Below, piece by piece: positions 1 through 10,979 of a stretch of DNA of 64,000 nt. Origin of the DNA: Nephrocerus scutellatus (Eukaryota > Arthropoda > Insecta > Diptera > Pipunculidae); NCBI GenBank assembly GCA_947095585.1, contig OX352763.1, forward strand, positions 116,229,908 to 116,293,907, in the 5' to 3' direction. Position 1 is the first letter of the stretch. Each line of letters opens with the position of its first letter. The notes below the pieces were generated by a model. That model was not told the DNA's origin and made no database searches. It was given only the letters and a program-made list of their open reading frames with translations. Position numbers and translations under genes: made by a program.

Positions 1-254
1 ACATACAAATTTTTCCAGCGAATATATACTGGAAAAAGGTAGGCTGGCAGCATTTTAAATTGCTTTAGTGCTAAAAGCACAGAAAAATATGTTGGTACAT
101 AATTTTTGGTACAAAGAAATTAGTTTTTTTTACTTAGAATATGTTATGAAACTAGAACTTTATGGTAATGTATTGAAAAAAAAATATAAAAAAAATACCA
201 AATTACTGTTATATTAATATATAGTTGTATAGCAATTAACTTGTGTTTTTACAG

Positions 255-346
255 CAACTTCAAAGAATGCTTCTGTTGAGAACTTTTTTGTTGTTTGTTT
301 ATTATTTTATATTTACTCACTCGTACAATCTGTCAACTCCTCCTAA
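255..346 (+). CDS. Fas2: Possible alternative last exon of Fas2 (GPI-anchored isoform)
   Basis: A pyrimidine-rich acceptor (ttgtgtttttacag) precedes an open segment that starts in the same phase as the recognised Fas2 transmembrane exon at 15911: both need one base from the upstream exon. It encodes about 29 residues ending in TAA at 344-346. There is a polar N-A-S stretch that could hold a GPI attachment site, then a hydrophobic run (FFVVCLLFYIYSLV) and a short polar end (QSVNSS). Drosophila Fas2 is known to make a GPI-linked isoform from a terminal exon upstream of the transmembrane exons, so position and phase fit. The polar tail is not ideal for a GPI signal, and the exon is short. It could be a chance open segment. 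AATAAA overlaps the stop (345-350). Confidence 0.35.
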
Positions 347-1150
347 TAAACAAAATTGTAAAACCACATTACTAATTGGAAACCATCGCCAACTTCACTA
401 CTTAACAAGAACACAATTCTACAACAACTGAAAGTCCGCATTAACCCTGTTCGTTTCGCTCGTAACTTTGATTTAATCGTTCAATCGTTCTCTTGCTCGC
501 TCTTGTAATCATCGCACGATTCTCAACCAGACATACTCTCGACTCGTACATCAAGAAACATACATACAAAAGTAAAACTTCCACAATCTTTCAAAAAAAA
601 AAGAAGCAAAACACTGTCACGAATGTTAGCTGTCATCCAGTTTAGTTTTCAAATACATATATCATTTTATAGTTTTTTTGGATTGTTCTGTGTCTCTATT
701 ACATATCGTGTGTATCTGTTTGGCTATGTTTTTACAAAAAAAAAAAAAAAAAAAAAAAGAATTTCACTAAAAAGTAAATAAGGCGCGCTTTTTGACTTCA
801 AGACTTCAAAAGCAAACAACAAAAATTGTGTGTTTCCTCCTCTTAACCCTTATCCATAGATAACCCATACAGTGCAGGAACAAACTTTCGGAAAGGATCG
901 ATCGATTGTACACAACTTATTGTGCTGGCAATGCTGACTATTGTGATGTCAAGATGGCGATGGACATTTGCTACAGTATCGTCATCAGTAGAAACAAATG
1001 GAATCGAGACATTGAGAAAATGTTCCACTGACAACTGTCAGACAACAAGTACGATAGCGACAGGCTATGATAATTTGGTAAAATCTTTTTAAAAAAACAT
1101 AAATAGAACATCTATTATTGCTGAAGGTATTGACCAATACTTAAGTAAAT
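347..1150. other. AT-rich non-coding, possible 3' UTR then intron
   Basis: No coding signal. A run of 23 A lies at 736-758. If the 255-346 exon is real, this is its 3' UTR followed by the long Fas2 intron. Confidence 0.4.
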
Positions 1151-1154
1151 AAAA

Positions 1155-1484
1155 GGTTGGTTTTATTAACTGCAGTTGGCTGACAGAAGGCGGTATTAGT
1201 AGCAGTCAAATTTTCTACTTGGTTCAACTGACATTGATAGCTGTCACGCTTGCAAACTGCTCACTTGTTTCAAACACGAATTTACTTTTGACGTGAATTG
1301 GTTAAGTTGTTGGTTTTTGATGAACCATCAAGTAGATAGTTGGATAGCAGCTAATACCTAAAGCCTTAACCATAATGCACTTTCCCCCGCTTAAGCTAGT
1401 GTCAAAACTGTAAAATTTTCTTAAGAACATGCGCTTTGGTTAAGTTTTAACTCTCAGTCAGCTGCAACGTTAATAGAATCAGCC
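1155..1484. mobile_element. MITE-like element with imperfect terminal inverted repeats
   Basis: The left end (1155-1186) and the reverse complement of the right end (1451-1484) share an imperfect ~30-bp pattern around TTATTAACTGCAG and GGCTGACAG. The interior has no coding capacity. Length is about 330 bp. I found no clear target duplication. Confidence 0.4.
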
Positions 1485-1489
1485 TGCAA

Positions 1490-2420
1490 TCAATCAAATT
1501 TATTGCATTAAAGAAACAATGCTCTGTACAAAATCATTATAAGGCGATGGTGTAAAATAATTTAATAACATAAAGATTTCATATGTAGGCTTAATAAACG
1601 AGTATCATTCAGCATAGAAAAATCTTACAGTAACTATACAATGTAAAATACGTTAACTTCCATATTTATTATAGCTAATGTTGCGTATAAGTAAATAATA
1701 TTATGATTGCTTATATGATGGGTAGTTGTATGTGTGGAAAAATTCAAGAGAATGTATTTATATTTAAATTTATTATTAAATTGTTACTATATAGGAATTG
1801 CATATCATTTTATTACTTTACAGAGTTACAATCTCCCATTTTATTATCAAAGGAAAACTGAATTTTCATAATTGTGTTGTACCCATCTACGACCTACCTA
1901 CATCATAAGTTAAATATGTTACAGCTATTTGTTGTTGTTATTAATTTTGTTATAAATGAATGTATAATTCTTGTTGATAATCCCATAACAAGGCAAAAAG
2001 TATGGATTTGATTAAAAGAGTTAATAAACTTAATGGTACATCCTAAATACTAAAGATTTCGTTAAGGTTTTGATATTAGAAAATTTTTGCAATGCCCAGC
2101 TTTTTGGCGAGTCAATGACGAAATACTTAAGGCGAACAATACTGCAATATCCCGAAGGGAGTACACATTTTTGGTCATCCGTGTAACGAAATATATTGCG
2201 ACGTCGTTTTCAGCGCTACCCGGTCCGAAAAAAAAGTTATTCGACACAAATATCGGTCGTCCATATCGGTCCCAACTCATACCCAAAGAGATGTTAGGGG
2301 TGTCTTACAGTCAATTCTCATCTAAGCCACCTCGAAAACTATAACTACGGTTTCGACACTTATATTGGTCATGTCATACACCAGAGTTTTAAATTATCTT
2401 AGCATAAACTCCAACTCCAA
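1490..2420. other. No recognisable feature
   Basis: AT-rich sequence. Two overlapping short open frames on opposite strands at 2062-2344 resemble nothing I recognise. They abut the Tc-like relics and may be transposon debris. Confidence 0.4.
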
Positions 2421-2427
2421 ATTCAAA

Positions 2428-3470
2428 CATTTTGTTTGTTGACGTAGCCGTTTAACCAAAAATTAGCCTCATTGCTGAATAAGATTTTGTGGTGAAAATG
2501 AGGATCAAGATCAATGGTAATCTCGTTTTCGGCTTCAATTCTTGCACGAGCTAGATCTGGTAAGCTCGTAATCCAATATCTTTCCGCATAATCTGCCATA
2601 AAGTGGATGAAAAAAGCTGCAATTTATTCTTCCTTTCTCAACACTGTGCTCTACAGTAGCAACAAATGCTTCTCGATGCGCACTGTACGTCTTTTCTGCG
2701 GATGAGTATTGTTTGTTTGGACGGTTTCAATTCGGAAATTCACGGCATTCCACAGGGTTCTGGTTTGTCCCCAAACTCTTTCTTATATTCATTTATATCT
2801 TTTATGCTAACTCTGGTTGTTCTTTACTCCAAATTCAACAATTTTGTTTGTTGACGTAACCGTTCAACCAAAAATGAGCTTTGTCGCTGAATAAAATTTT
2901 TTGGAAAATAAGGGATCAAGAGCAATTTTGCTTTCGGCCCATTCACCGAACCTGAGACGAATAGAACGGTCAAACGGCTTTAATTTTTGCACGAGCTGGA
3001 TCTTGTAAGCTCGGTAGCCAAGACCTTTCCGCAAAATCTTCCATAAAGTGGATGAACATACATAGCTGCAATTGCCGTGCACGATGGCGAATCGACGCAT
3101 TTGGGTCTTCCTCATTAATAATCTCTTTTATGATGCTTCTGGTTGTTCTTCACTTCAAATCCAACAATTTTGTTTGTTGACGTAGCCGTTCAAACAAAAA
3201 TAAGCGTAATCGCTGCACAAAATGTTGTGAAAAATAAGGGATCAAGGGCAACCCCGTTTTCGGTCCATTACCCGAACTTTCGACAAATATGATGGTCGAA
3301 CGGCTTCAACGACCTGGATCTTTTATGCTTGTAAACCAATATATTTCCGCAAAATCTTCCATAAAGTGGATGGATATAGCAGCAATTGCTGTGCACGATG
3401 GCGAATCGACTCATTTGGGTCTTCGTCAGCACTGTGTTCTATGGCAGCAACAAATGCTTGGATGCTTCCT
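2428..3470 (-). mobile_element. Three degenerate copies of a Tc3-like transposase segment
   Basis: Read on the minus strand, three blocks (about 2428-2690, 2835-3115, 3152-3470) encode the same transposase interior. Recognisable patches are LNGYVNKQNC, a KIQLVQKLKP patch before the catalytic core, and a FGEWAE segment. The shared motif tttgtttgtt recurs at 2431, 2843 and 3169. Each copy has stops and frame breaks. A piece of jockey-type reverse transcriptase lies between copies 1 and 2, so the block was duplicated or rearranged after insertion. Confidence 0.6.
2684..2815 (+). mobile_element. jockey-type LINE reverse transcriptase fragment
   Basis: The translation contains IVCLDGF, EIHGIPQGSGLSP and a following hydrophobic patch. 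These match the palm region just before the YADD box of jockey-clade reverse transcriptases. It is a short relic between Tc-like copies. Confidence 0.6.
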
Positions 3471-3479
3471 TCGAATGAC

Positions 3480-3700
3480 TATATATTTTCCGTTGCCAAA
3501 AAGGTTGCGAAATATTAAGGTTTCCTAACACGTTGCAAGAATGTATCACTCCCTCTAATCAAACTGATATTTACCAGGCTTGTATTCGCCCTAAACATGG
3601 GTACAATTGTGATGGTTGCATCACCTTGCAAAGTCAATAGAATCACTCGAATATCGCAACAATGTTTCCGCTTGTCATCACTATGACCATGACTATGCTA
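3480..3700 (+). mobile_element. jockey-type LINE, C-terminal fragment
   Basis: Similar to the segment at 49190-49420 in the same window: an AKVSYHVARNF-like patch followed by an IRPKCDYNCHIW-like patch. Reading frame is broken. This is the post-palm region of a non-LTR retrotransposon. Confidence 0.5.
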
Positions 3701-4900
3701 TGCTTAAGAGAAATAGCCGATTGCGTTTAGCCTCTTCCTATCTGCATTACTCAGTCAGTTTACCCTAAAGCCTATTTTTTGATATTAAACTCCAGGTGTA
3801 AGCCGTAACAGTCCAATGTAATCAAAAACGAAAAAAAAAACACCTTGGACATAGCGTTACTGTGACACTTTACGAAAAAATGAATTTAAATGTCAATTTA
3901 ATAAAAAAAAATCCTAAAATCAATAAAATGTCGAATACGCCATCCTAGTTGTCGATATGAAATTGCAGTTTTTTATAACACGCAACTCAATTTGTAGTTT
4001 GCAATATCCTGTCCAGGTTTTGTTGTCAGTATTTTTCGCCTTAAAGCAAGAAAAAAAAGCAGAAATCCACACAGAACAGCATTTCTAAAAAAATTCCAGC
4101 GAAAAGCATGGTTTACTTTTTCCCTCCTTCTCTTTGTGTTCTTTGCTTCGTCAGGGCACTTAACACGAAAAAGGGGAATACCAAAAATGGACTATCACAT
4201 TCTGATTTTTTGTGCCGCCGACATGCATGCAATCTTCCCGTCAATTTCTTTCTCTTCTCAAACAATGTTCTGGGACACGCTTCAAAAATGCGAACAATTG
4301 CAAATTAATGCCTCAGAGGTGATGTGAATTCGCAGATGTTGTGGTATTCAGAATTTTAGGATGTGGCACAAAGTTTTTAAAGTTAAATGTATAGAGGGTA
4401 GAGGAATGCCAACTGTTAAGGACTTTAGATTAAAAATTTTAAATAGAAAAAATGAATGTTACGCTAAAAAATCAAAATTTTGCTCATAAGCAGAAAACAA
4501 ACTAAGCAATTACCATTTAGATAATATAACATAAGTATACAACTAACACTGCCAAAGTTTTCTTAAATAGTATTCCTCTATTCGTAAAAACGAGGGTCGT
4601 GTGAAGAGCGTTTTGTAAAATTTACCAACTTACCGAAAAATCTAAAATACCCATATATTATGCGAACATTTATAAAAAAAAATCTAAATCTGTTTCCCTC
4701 AACATGAGTCAAACTTCGCCACTGATTTCTCCTTTGATGAATAGTGTTGCCAACAGTAAATTGAACGATATTATCAATATTGAGTGTCAGCTTTTAGGGC
4801 GTTTACCCCAAAGCGAAATTACGCCTCATTTCTTACCGTGATGCAATCCTGGCATCCTCCAAAAAAATCTCTCCACCTGTCATCCAGTTTGACATCACTA
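3700..4900. other. No recognisable feature
   Basis: AT-rich intronic sequence. The open frames at 4108-4327 overlap each other and show no domain. Confidence 0.4.
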
Positions 4901-4921
4901 AACTCTGGAGGTCGATTCCCG

Positions 4922-5218
4922 GGGCATGTTTTTTTATTCAACCCGAGCGAGCAGTGTATGTCAAATATTTACTCGGTGTTTTTTTATTCAACCGGGGTAT
5001 TTTTACTCTGTACTCTGTGTTTTTTGTTGTAAACCGAGCACGACACGGTGTATACACAGTTTCCTCTTTTTTTAATCTGAAATGAATATCGGCGTAAGGC
5101 AGAGTAAGAGAGAGTAAAGTTACCCAGTGTACACACCAAATATTTTTACGCCGTGCAACATTCGCTCGGTGTACTGCGGGTAACTATATTCGCTCGGGTT
5201 GAATAAAATAATAGGCCC
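4922..5218. mobile_element. MITE with GGGYCTRTT-type ends, copy 1
   Basis: Terminal inverted repeats contain TTTATTCAACCCGAGCGA at the left and its inverse at the right. The element is flanked by a 3-bp duplication CCG (4919-4921 and 5219-5221). A second copy lies at 20698-20953 and shares the interior, including GTTACCCAGTGTACACA. It has no coding capacity. It splits a sequence whose unbroken form is seen inverted at 6415-6440. Confidence 0.75.
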
Positions 5219-5221
5219 CCG

Positions 5222-6440
5222 ATCTGTGAAGCTGTCAAGTGATAAGTTTTCACTTTTCAGATTTCACAGCAAAGCAATTTTTCATTTTATCACTTCACGA
5301 ATTTACGACTTGTGATTCCCGATCTCATTATGATAATACGCTTTGGTAGCATGTTTTAAAAGAGTTCTCCTTCCTTTCTTCCTTTCTTACTCCGCGGGGG
5401 AGAGTAGGATTTCTACAAATGCTCGCCAACCAATTCGATTTACCACCTGACGTTTTAAGAGACGCCACTCTGTCCCCTGAGATCTTGCCTACTTTTCTAT
5501 TATCCTTTTCCATGTCCTACTAGGACGACCAACTCGGCGGCTTCCTTGTGAATTCCAGTCGAGCGCTTATTTCGTGACAACATCTGCTGATTTTCTTAAA
5601 GTGTGACCAACCCAGCTGATTGTGACCATGATTGCTTCTTGCTGTGTAATCTTGATTGGTGATAGTGTCCGGCCATCTTATTGTCAGTATCCGCCTTAAA
5701 CTCTTGTTGACGAATAAGAGGCGCATCGCAATTGACTCTGTTTCGCAGCCATACAAGAGTACTGAAAGAACGTTAGATCTGAAGATCGTTAGCTTCAGTT
5801 TCCGGGAGATTTGTGAGGAGTTCCAGATATTATGTAGCATAATAACGAAGTATCGTGCCTTTTTCACACGAGAGCACACATCCGAATCAACGCCACAATT
5901 TTTGACATCCGACTGCCCAATTAGCAAAACTTATCGACTTCATCTATCTGGTGTCCTTCAATTGAGAGATCACATGTTCCACTAGCCTTGACGCGTAGTT
6001 TTATTTTTGACAGGTTCATTTTTAAGCCCACTTTGTTAGCGTGGAATTCTAGTGAGTGAGTCGCTATATATTACCCAACGATTGTGATAGAAGATGGAGT
6101 GCGGGTTACTTTTTTCTTCTTCTAGTCAATGACGATTTTGAAGAGCAATGGCGAGAGGGTTTGACTCCCGAGTAGATGTTAAAAGAAGAGCCAATATGGC
6201 CGTTATGAACGACACGGTATGTTGAGTCGCAGTACAGCTCCTTGATGATGTTGATTTTCGCAATACAAGCTTCATATTCATTCAATAGCGCTTCGCAGAA
6301 TGAACAGCTTGTTCAAAAAATATCAAATGTAAAAGTTTTGACGTTACTTTTCATTTTATCACACATCCAGAATCATGTTGAGCGGGTAGTGATGAAAAAA
6401 TGTATCACTTCAAAGCTTCACAGATCGGGATTGAACCCCC
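5222..6440. repeat. Inverted repeat arms around an RTE fragment
   Basis: CCCGATCTGTGAAGCT near 5219-5236 recurs inverted at about 6408-6428. Both arms carry a nearby TTTCATTTTATCAC block. Next to each arm is a B-box-like TCGATTCCC or TTCAATCCC, so the arms may be two inverted copies of a tRNA-derived SINE rather than ends of one transposon. Confidence 0.45.
5380..5985 (-). mobile_element. RTE/BovB-type LINE, reverse transcriptase C-terminal relic
   Basis: On the minus strand the translation includes LLYGCET, RRILTIRWPDTI and an LGWSHFKK patch (degenerate IGH). The downstream part at 5328-5513 matches the end of the ORF. This order is typical of the region after the catalytic palm in RTE-clade LINEs. 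Several frameshifts and stops make it inactive. Confidence 0.65.
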
Positions 6441-6719
6441 TGATCTACGCCATCCTTTCAGCGAATTCTTGGCCTGTCTCGTTTTCGTGTCAGGGTTATT
6501 TTATTATTATTATGATTGGTTAGCTGAGAAGCCTTGACTGACCTTAAGATCTATTGTGCATTATGTGGTGGCTTAGTTCCTTTATGAATGCCATTATATC
6601 TGCGAGGTCGATCGGTCTGCCAATGCCATGTCATGCCATGCAACAGACAAGAGATGTGAGTGCATGGCGGTTTAACTTAATTGCTTTTTCTATGTTTTAT
6701 ATTGTATTTGAAAAGCTGT

Positions 6720-7012
6720 TTGGTTTGTCTCAGCCCAGTCGATGATTCCTATTCCGCTTTGGCATTATTCACCCACTAATTTATCTCGCTCTTGATGTGG
6801 CTTCTGGAATAGACAATGCTTGGTTCGGGGCCGGTGAAAATTCCTTCTGCAAAATCTCTTGCACATAGATTTGCTGTCTCGTTCCCTGTGATAGCTGAAT
6901 GACCAGGAGACCACATTAGGGAAATCTTATTGGTTTTGGCCAGTTTATTTATGTGGCAGTAGAAGCTCCACGTTGTTCTGGAATTTAACACTGGGCCATT
7001 TAATGCTAGCAT
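6720..7012 (-). mobile_element. LINE RNase H domain fragment (R1/I-type)
   Basis: On the minus strand, LMWSPGHSAITGNETAN matches the conserved WVPGHxxxxGNExAD motif of LINE-encoded RNase H. It is followed by FTGPEPSI and SHIKSEIN, which sit just after RNase H in R1/I-type elements. It is 5'-truncated and breaks off near 6720. Confidence 0.7.
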
Positions 7013-7029
7013 AAAAATCGGAAATTAAT

Positions 7030-8150
7030 TAGATCTCGGTTCTTCTGTATCTTTTTTCGATACATTCTCAGCTAGACACTTCTATTTCTGAGTCCTTAAT
7101 AGGAAAACGTGAGCTATTTGATAAGATGGAAAAAAGAACGGCGGGATTCTTACAAAGGGACATGGCTAACGAGCCCACTTTCTTCTGGTGTAAACGCTCT
7201 ATCAGATATGCAATAAAAATAATATAAGAAAACATTTTACACTTAGCAAAATTTTGTTTTCTTTTGGTAGAGCAAATGTATAGAGATCATATATATAATA
7301 AATTAATAATATATTAAATAAATTTAGGTAATATAAATAGATAAATTTATTCAGTTAATTAAGATTAAGTTTATATTTAAGTAAGTAAATTTTATATAAT
7401 GAGATAACTATTAAAAAAAAAAATTGTATACGTTTAAGACAATAACGGATAAAAAAAATAAATCTATATAGAAAATATTAATAAATTAATGTAAGAATAT
7501 TTAATAATGTTTTATAATTATTATTTAGTTATTTAGTGGGAGTCTAGTTACTAAATTGTTTATTTAATTTTATTTTAAAGATTTTCAAAGACAACGAGCA
7601 GAAATGGGATTTGGGTTTTCTAATTAAAATTAATATTATATTTAATTTATTAAATTAAAAATTAAATAAAATTACCAATCAATTAAACTCCTTGACATTT
7701 CCTTCACTGTTACTCTTGAAAGGACTTTAAAAAAATTGTAAATGAACAATACAATTAAATGTTAAAATTGAATTTTTTCATTTTAAGTCCTTTCAATTAA
7801 CCGTAGATGAAATGTCAAGGAATTTGAAAAACCAATATATTAAATTTTTAATTTATTTAATTTGTTATTAAAATATATTATTATCCTTATCAGTAATCGT
7901 AAAATGTAAACGAATTTAAAAACAAAGTCTTCCACTCCTTGTTAGAAAGTTAAAAGTTGCTTGGCAAAATCGCCGCTTAAATATTCTAAATTTTAATTAA
8001 ATTTTAAATATCAAAGAATAGAAAAACAATGTAATTCAAAGCTATCCCTTCCACAGTAACCATTTCTGCTTTGAGTAAATTAATGTGAATATTGTTTTAT
8101 TCTTAAAACTCTATTAATTTCATTACGAGCGAGTTAATAAGTTCCTGCTG
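7030..8150. other. AT-rich intron sequence without genes
   Basis: Very AT-rich. The only structure I see is the palindrome at 7640-7870, listed separately. Confidence 0.5.
7640..7870. repeat. Long imperfect palindrome (MITE-like)
   Basis: Arms at 7685-7729 and 7783-7825 share CCTTGACATTTC and TTGAAAGGACTTTA in inverted order. AT-rich inverted flanks extend the pairing outward. It would fold as one hairpin with a loop of about 50 nt. Confidence 0.55.
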
Positions 8151-8209
8151 AAAAAAAAACAGTGCGTGTAACCTTTACGCGCGGTTTAAGTGAAACTTCT
8201 TTGATGTTG

Positions 8210-8715
8210 TTTGGCAAGATCCTCAAGAGACCCCCAAAACTCCACAAAATAAACATAAGAAGACTTCAAAATACCCCAAAATACCTTACAAGATGGCCAA
8301 AAGATACCCAAATGACATCCAAGAGACCCCCAAAATACTGCCCAAAAGACCACCGAAAGACACTCAAAAGACTCTTCGAAAGACCCCAAAAAAACCCTCA
8401 AAGACTCTTCAAAAAAACTCCCAAAAATACCCTCAAAAGACCACAAAAAACCCTCAAAAGACTCTTCAAAAAACTCCCAAAAATACCCGCAAAAATACCC
8501 TCAAAAGACGCCTAAAAAACCCACAAAAGACGCTCCAAAGACCCCCAAAAACCTTTCAAAAGATCCCTAAAATATCCTTTAAAGATTCCCACAAGAACAT
8601 CAAAAGACTTCCCAAAAGACCCTCAAAAGACCGCCAAGAGACCCCCAAAAGATCCTCAAAAGACCGCCAAAAGACCCTCAAGAGATCCTTAAAAGACGCC
8701 CAAAAGCGACCATAC
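8210..8715. repeat. Minisatellite of AAAGACCCCCAAA-like units
   Basis: About 500 bp of degenerate repeats built from CCAAAAGACCCTCAAAAGAC-like words. Open frames on both strands here (Lys/Pro-rich on +, Phe-rich on -) follow from the composition and are not taken as genes. Confidence 0.8.
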
Positions 8716-8734
8716 CTTATTTCATACTTATCAG

Positions 8735-8855
8735 CTCAGTTCCCAAAATTCCAGTCCTTAATGAACGTATTCCAGAATTTCCATAGAAACTAGTCGTATA
8801 GTCGCATCTTGGTCCTTAATACCGAATTTCATAGAAATCGCTTTAGAAATTACTT
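8735..8855 (-). repeat. Single unit of a ~120-bp dispersed repeat
   Basis: Reverse complement of the repeat unit found in tandem at 28530-28905. It shares TTTCTATGAAATTCGGTA and GATGCGACTATA. It directly follows the minisatellite. Confidence 0.65.
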
Positions 8856-8859
8856 TGTT

Positions 8860-10330
8860 ACAAAAATTCAAAAATGTAACATAAAATCGCAACACAAAAT
8901 CCTGTAATTTTTACTTTTGATACGGTGTTAAGTTTTCTCCTCACCGCCGATAAAGTAGTTTCACTTACAAAAATATTTAAAAACTTTATTTTTCCTCCTT
9001 TTTTTCTTACTTTTATTTTTGTTTACTTTTTTAATTTTATAAATATTTAAAAAAAAAAAATACAAGACTTTGTTTTTTCTTCTCTTTTTCTTTCTCTATT
9101 TATTTATTTTAAATAAATAATTTAATTATTTATTTTAAATTAATAATTTAAAATAAAACAAAATTAAATCTGTATTTATATCAATAGCAGAACCATATCA
9201 ATTTTGTATAGATAGTCAAAGATGCTCCCGCCTGTTTATATATATATATTATTAAAACACAATGTCTTTTTGTACATAATTTACGAAAGAAAAACATCGA
9301 TAAATAATACATATACAAGCAAAATTGTTTCACCAGAAATGCTATTCATGTTTGCTCTCACTCATTTGGATGGAAGCAAACATTCGAAAAGAAAAAATAA
9401 ATAGTAATAAAAAAAATGTCAAAAAATAAAATAAATGAAAAATCGAACATTTGTTTTATTTTTAAGGGGCTATATATAGGGGGAATAAAAAAACAAATTC
9501 ATCGGGAGTAATTTCTTAACTGTGATTGAATATTGAAATATTTTCTTTAGCAAACTAATTTACATACTAACTAAGCATGTTGACACTTCAACTAAATTAT
9601 CTAAACAGCCTTAGTTCCATACTGAAATACATTTAGAAAAAACTATCAAATAACATTTTGAAAAAAGTTTCATCGTTCGAAATTTGGAATTACTTGGCAT
9701 TCTTGTTATCTCAGTATTGCCAACGTCGGAGATGTTTCTTCTTTTATCTCTATTTTTCATCTATCTATTCATGTAATGAAATTTGTTAATAATTAATTCA
9801 AGTGTAGCTAAATAATAAATAAAACACAAGTAAATTTGACAGTCTGCTGTGAGCATTAGTGTGCAATCAATTCAAATGAAAATAAAGGTAAATAAATAAA
9901 TTAACAAAATCCTTAAACAGTTTATAACTAATTGTTTTCTTTAAACTTAGACTTATAATATTTGTTTATTTTTTTTTAATATATAATCGCTCATAATTCT
10001 TAATACTTACTTCTCTATCTGTCATTCCAAACAAAAAAAACATAGAACTACTTACTAAATAATAGAAAAAAAACCTTTCAGTGTATAGTTGATGTTGAAA
10101 AACATTTAAGTGTCAAGTGTCATTTAAATCTGTCAAAAGTTACATATGTATATCTCTGCCCAATTAGTGCGGTGTTATGTAGTGGTGAACCGACGCAAAT
10201 ACGAAGGTGAATATATACGTTCGCGGCCTGAATGTAAATATATGGCATGTGGTAATGCCGGCGCAGTTTTCAATTCCAACGCTCATTCACAATAAGATTC
10301 CAACTGTCAGATAAAGCCAATCTGCTTGCT
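8860..10330. other. AT-rich, no recognisable feature
   Basis: Poly-A/T-rich intronic sequence with short direct and inverted AT repeats near 9040-9160. No coding or element signature seen. Confidence 0.4.
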
Positions 10331-10336
10331 TTGCCC

Positions 10337-10577
10337 GTGTTTTTTTTAAGTCGGAGAAATCTGAAAAAACCGAGTTCGGAGATATCCAATAAATCCGATA
10401 ATTTTTTTCTCTGATTTCTCTGGTCAGAGTAAATAGATCATATCCGAGAATTAGCGGAGCGTAAAAAAAAAGCTTTAAAGAAAAAGATTTTGGAGAATGA
10501 AAAAAAAAACACTTATCTGTGTTTTTTCTGACAGTTAAATTATCTCTCCGATTACTCCATACTTAAAAAAAAAACAC
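10337..10577. mobile_element. MITE with GTGTTTTTTTTAAGTCGGAG ends, copy 1
   Basis: Left and inverted right ends share GTGTTTTTTTT and GGAG.AATC. The interior keeps GACAGTTAAATTAT and CCGATTACTCC, which are also found in the copy at 13126-13415 and the remnant at 57607-57684. No open frame. Confidence 0.6.
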
Positions 10578-10591
10578 TGCCTTTTTATTAA

Positions 10592-10916
10592 GGGCCCAGC
10601 CAATAGAATCCGTGGATTCAGTTGCATTGACGTATTCGTTGACGTTGCCGTATATAACGCAAAGAGGTGACCAAATGATAGCGTTGCGCCGTACAGGCAA
10701 ACAAAAACAAATACCAAAATAAACTTCAAACTGTTTTGAGAGAGAACTGTCAAAGCATTTGCAGGAGAGAAAAGTTGAAAGATGGACAACTTTTTGCGTC
10801 GCTTCCGTCTATTCTACTTTTCCTATTCCTACTTCCCATAAGAAGGCGTGTATTTCGTAGATCTGTCAGTTGCGTACCTCGCCCTAACGGACGCAACGGA
10901 TTCTATGGGCTGGACC
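10592..10916. mobile_element. MITE with GGCCCAGCCAATAGAATCC ends, copy 1
   Basis: Terminal inverted repeats of about 20 bp (CCAGCC.ATAGAATCCGT). The subterminal ACGTATTCGTTGAC and the right half (AGATCTGTCAGTTGC) are shared with the copy at 53593-53887. It starts 14 bp after another MITE ends. Confidence 0.65.
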
Positions 10917-10979
10917 ATTTGCACTGATAGCGTAACGCTACCGGATGGCGCGTTGCCTTCGTCTGTACTTCAAAGAACC

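Noticed and set aside
8162..8793. Lys/Pro-rich ORFs of 117 and 166 aa
   Set aside because: Simple minisatellite with overlapping open frames on both strands; no domain or splice context.
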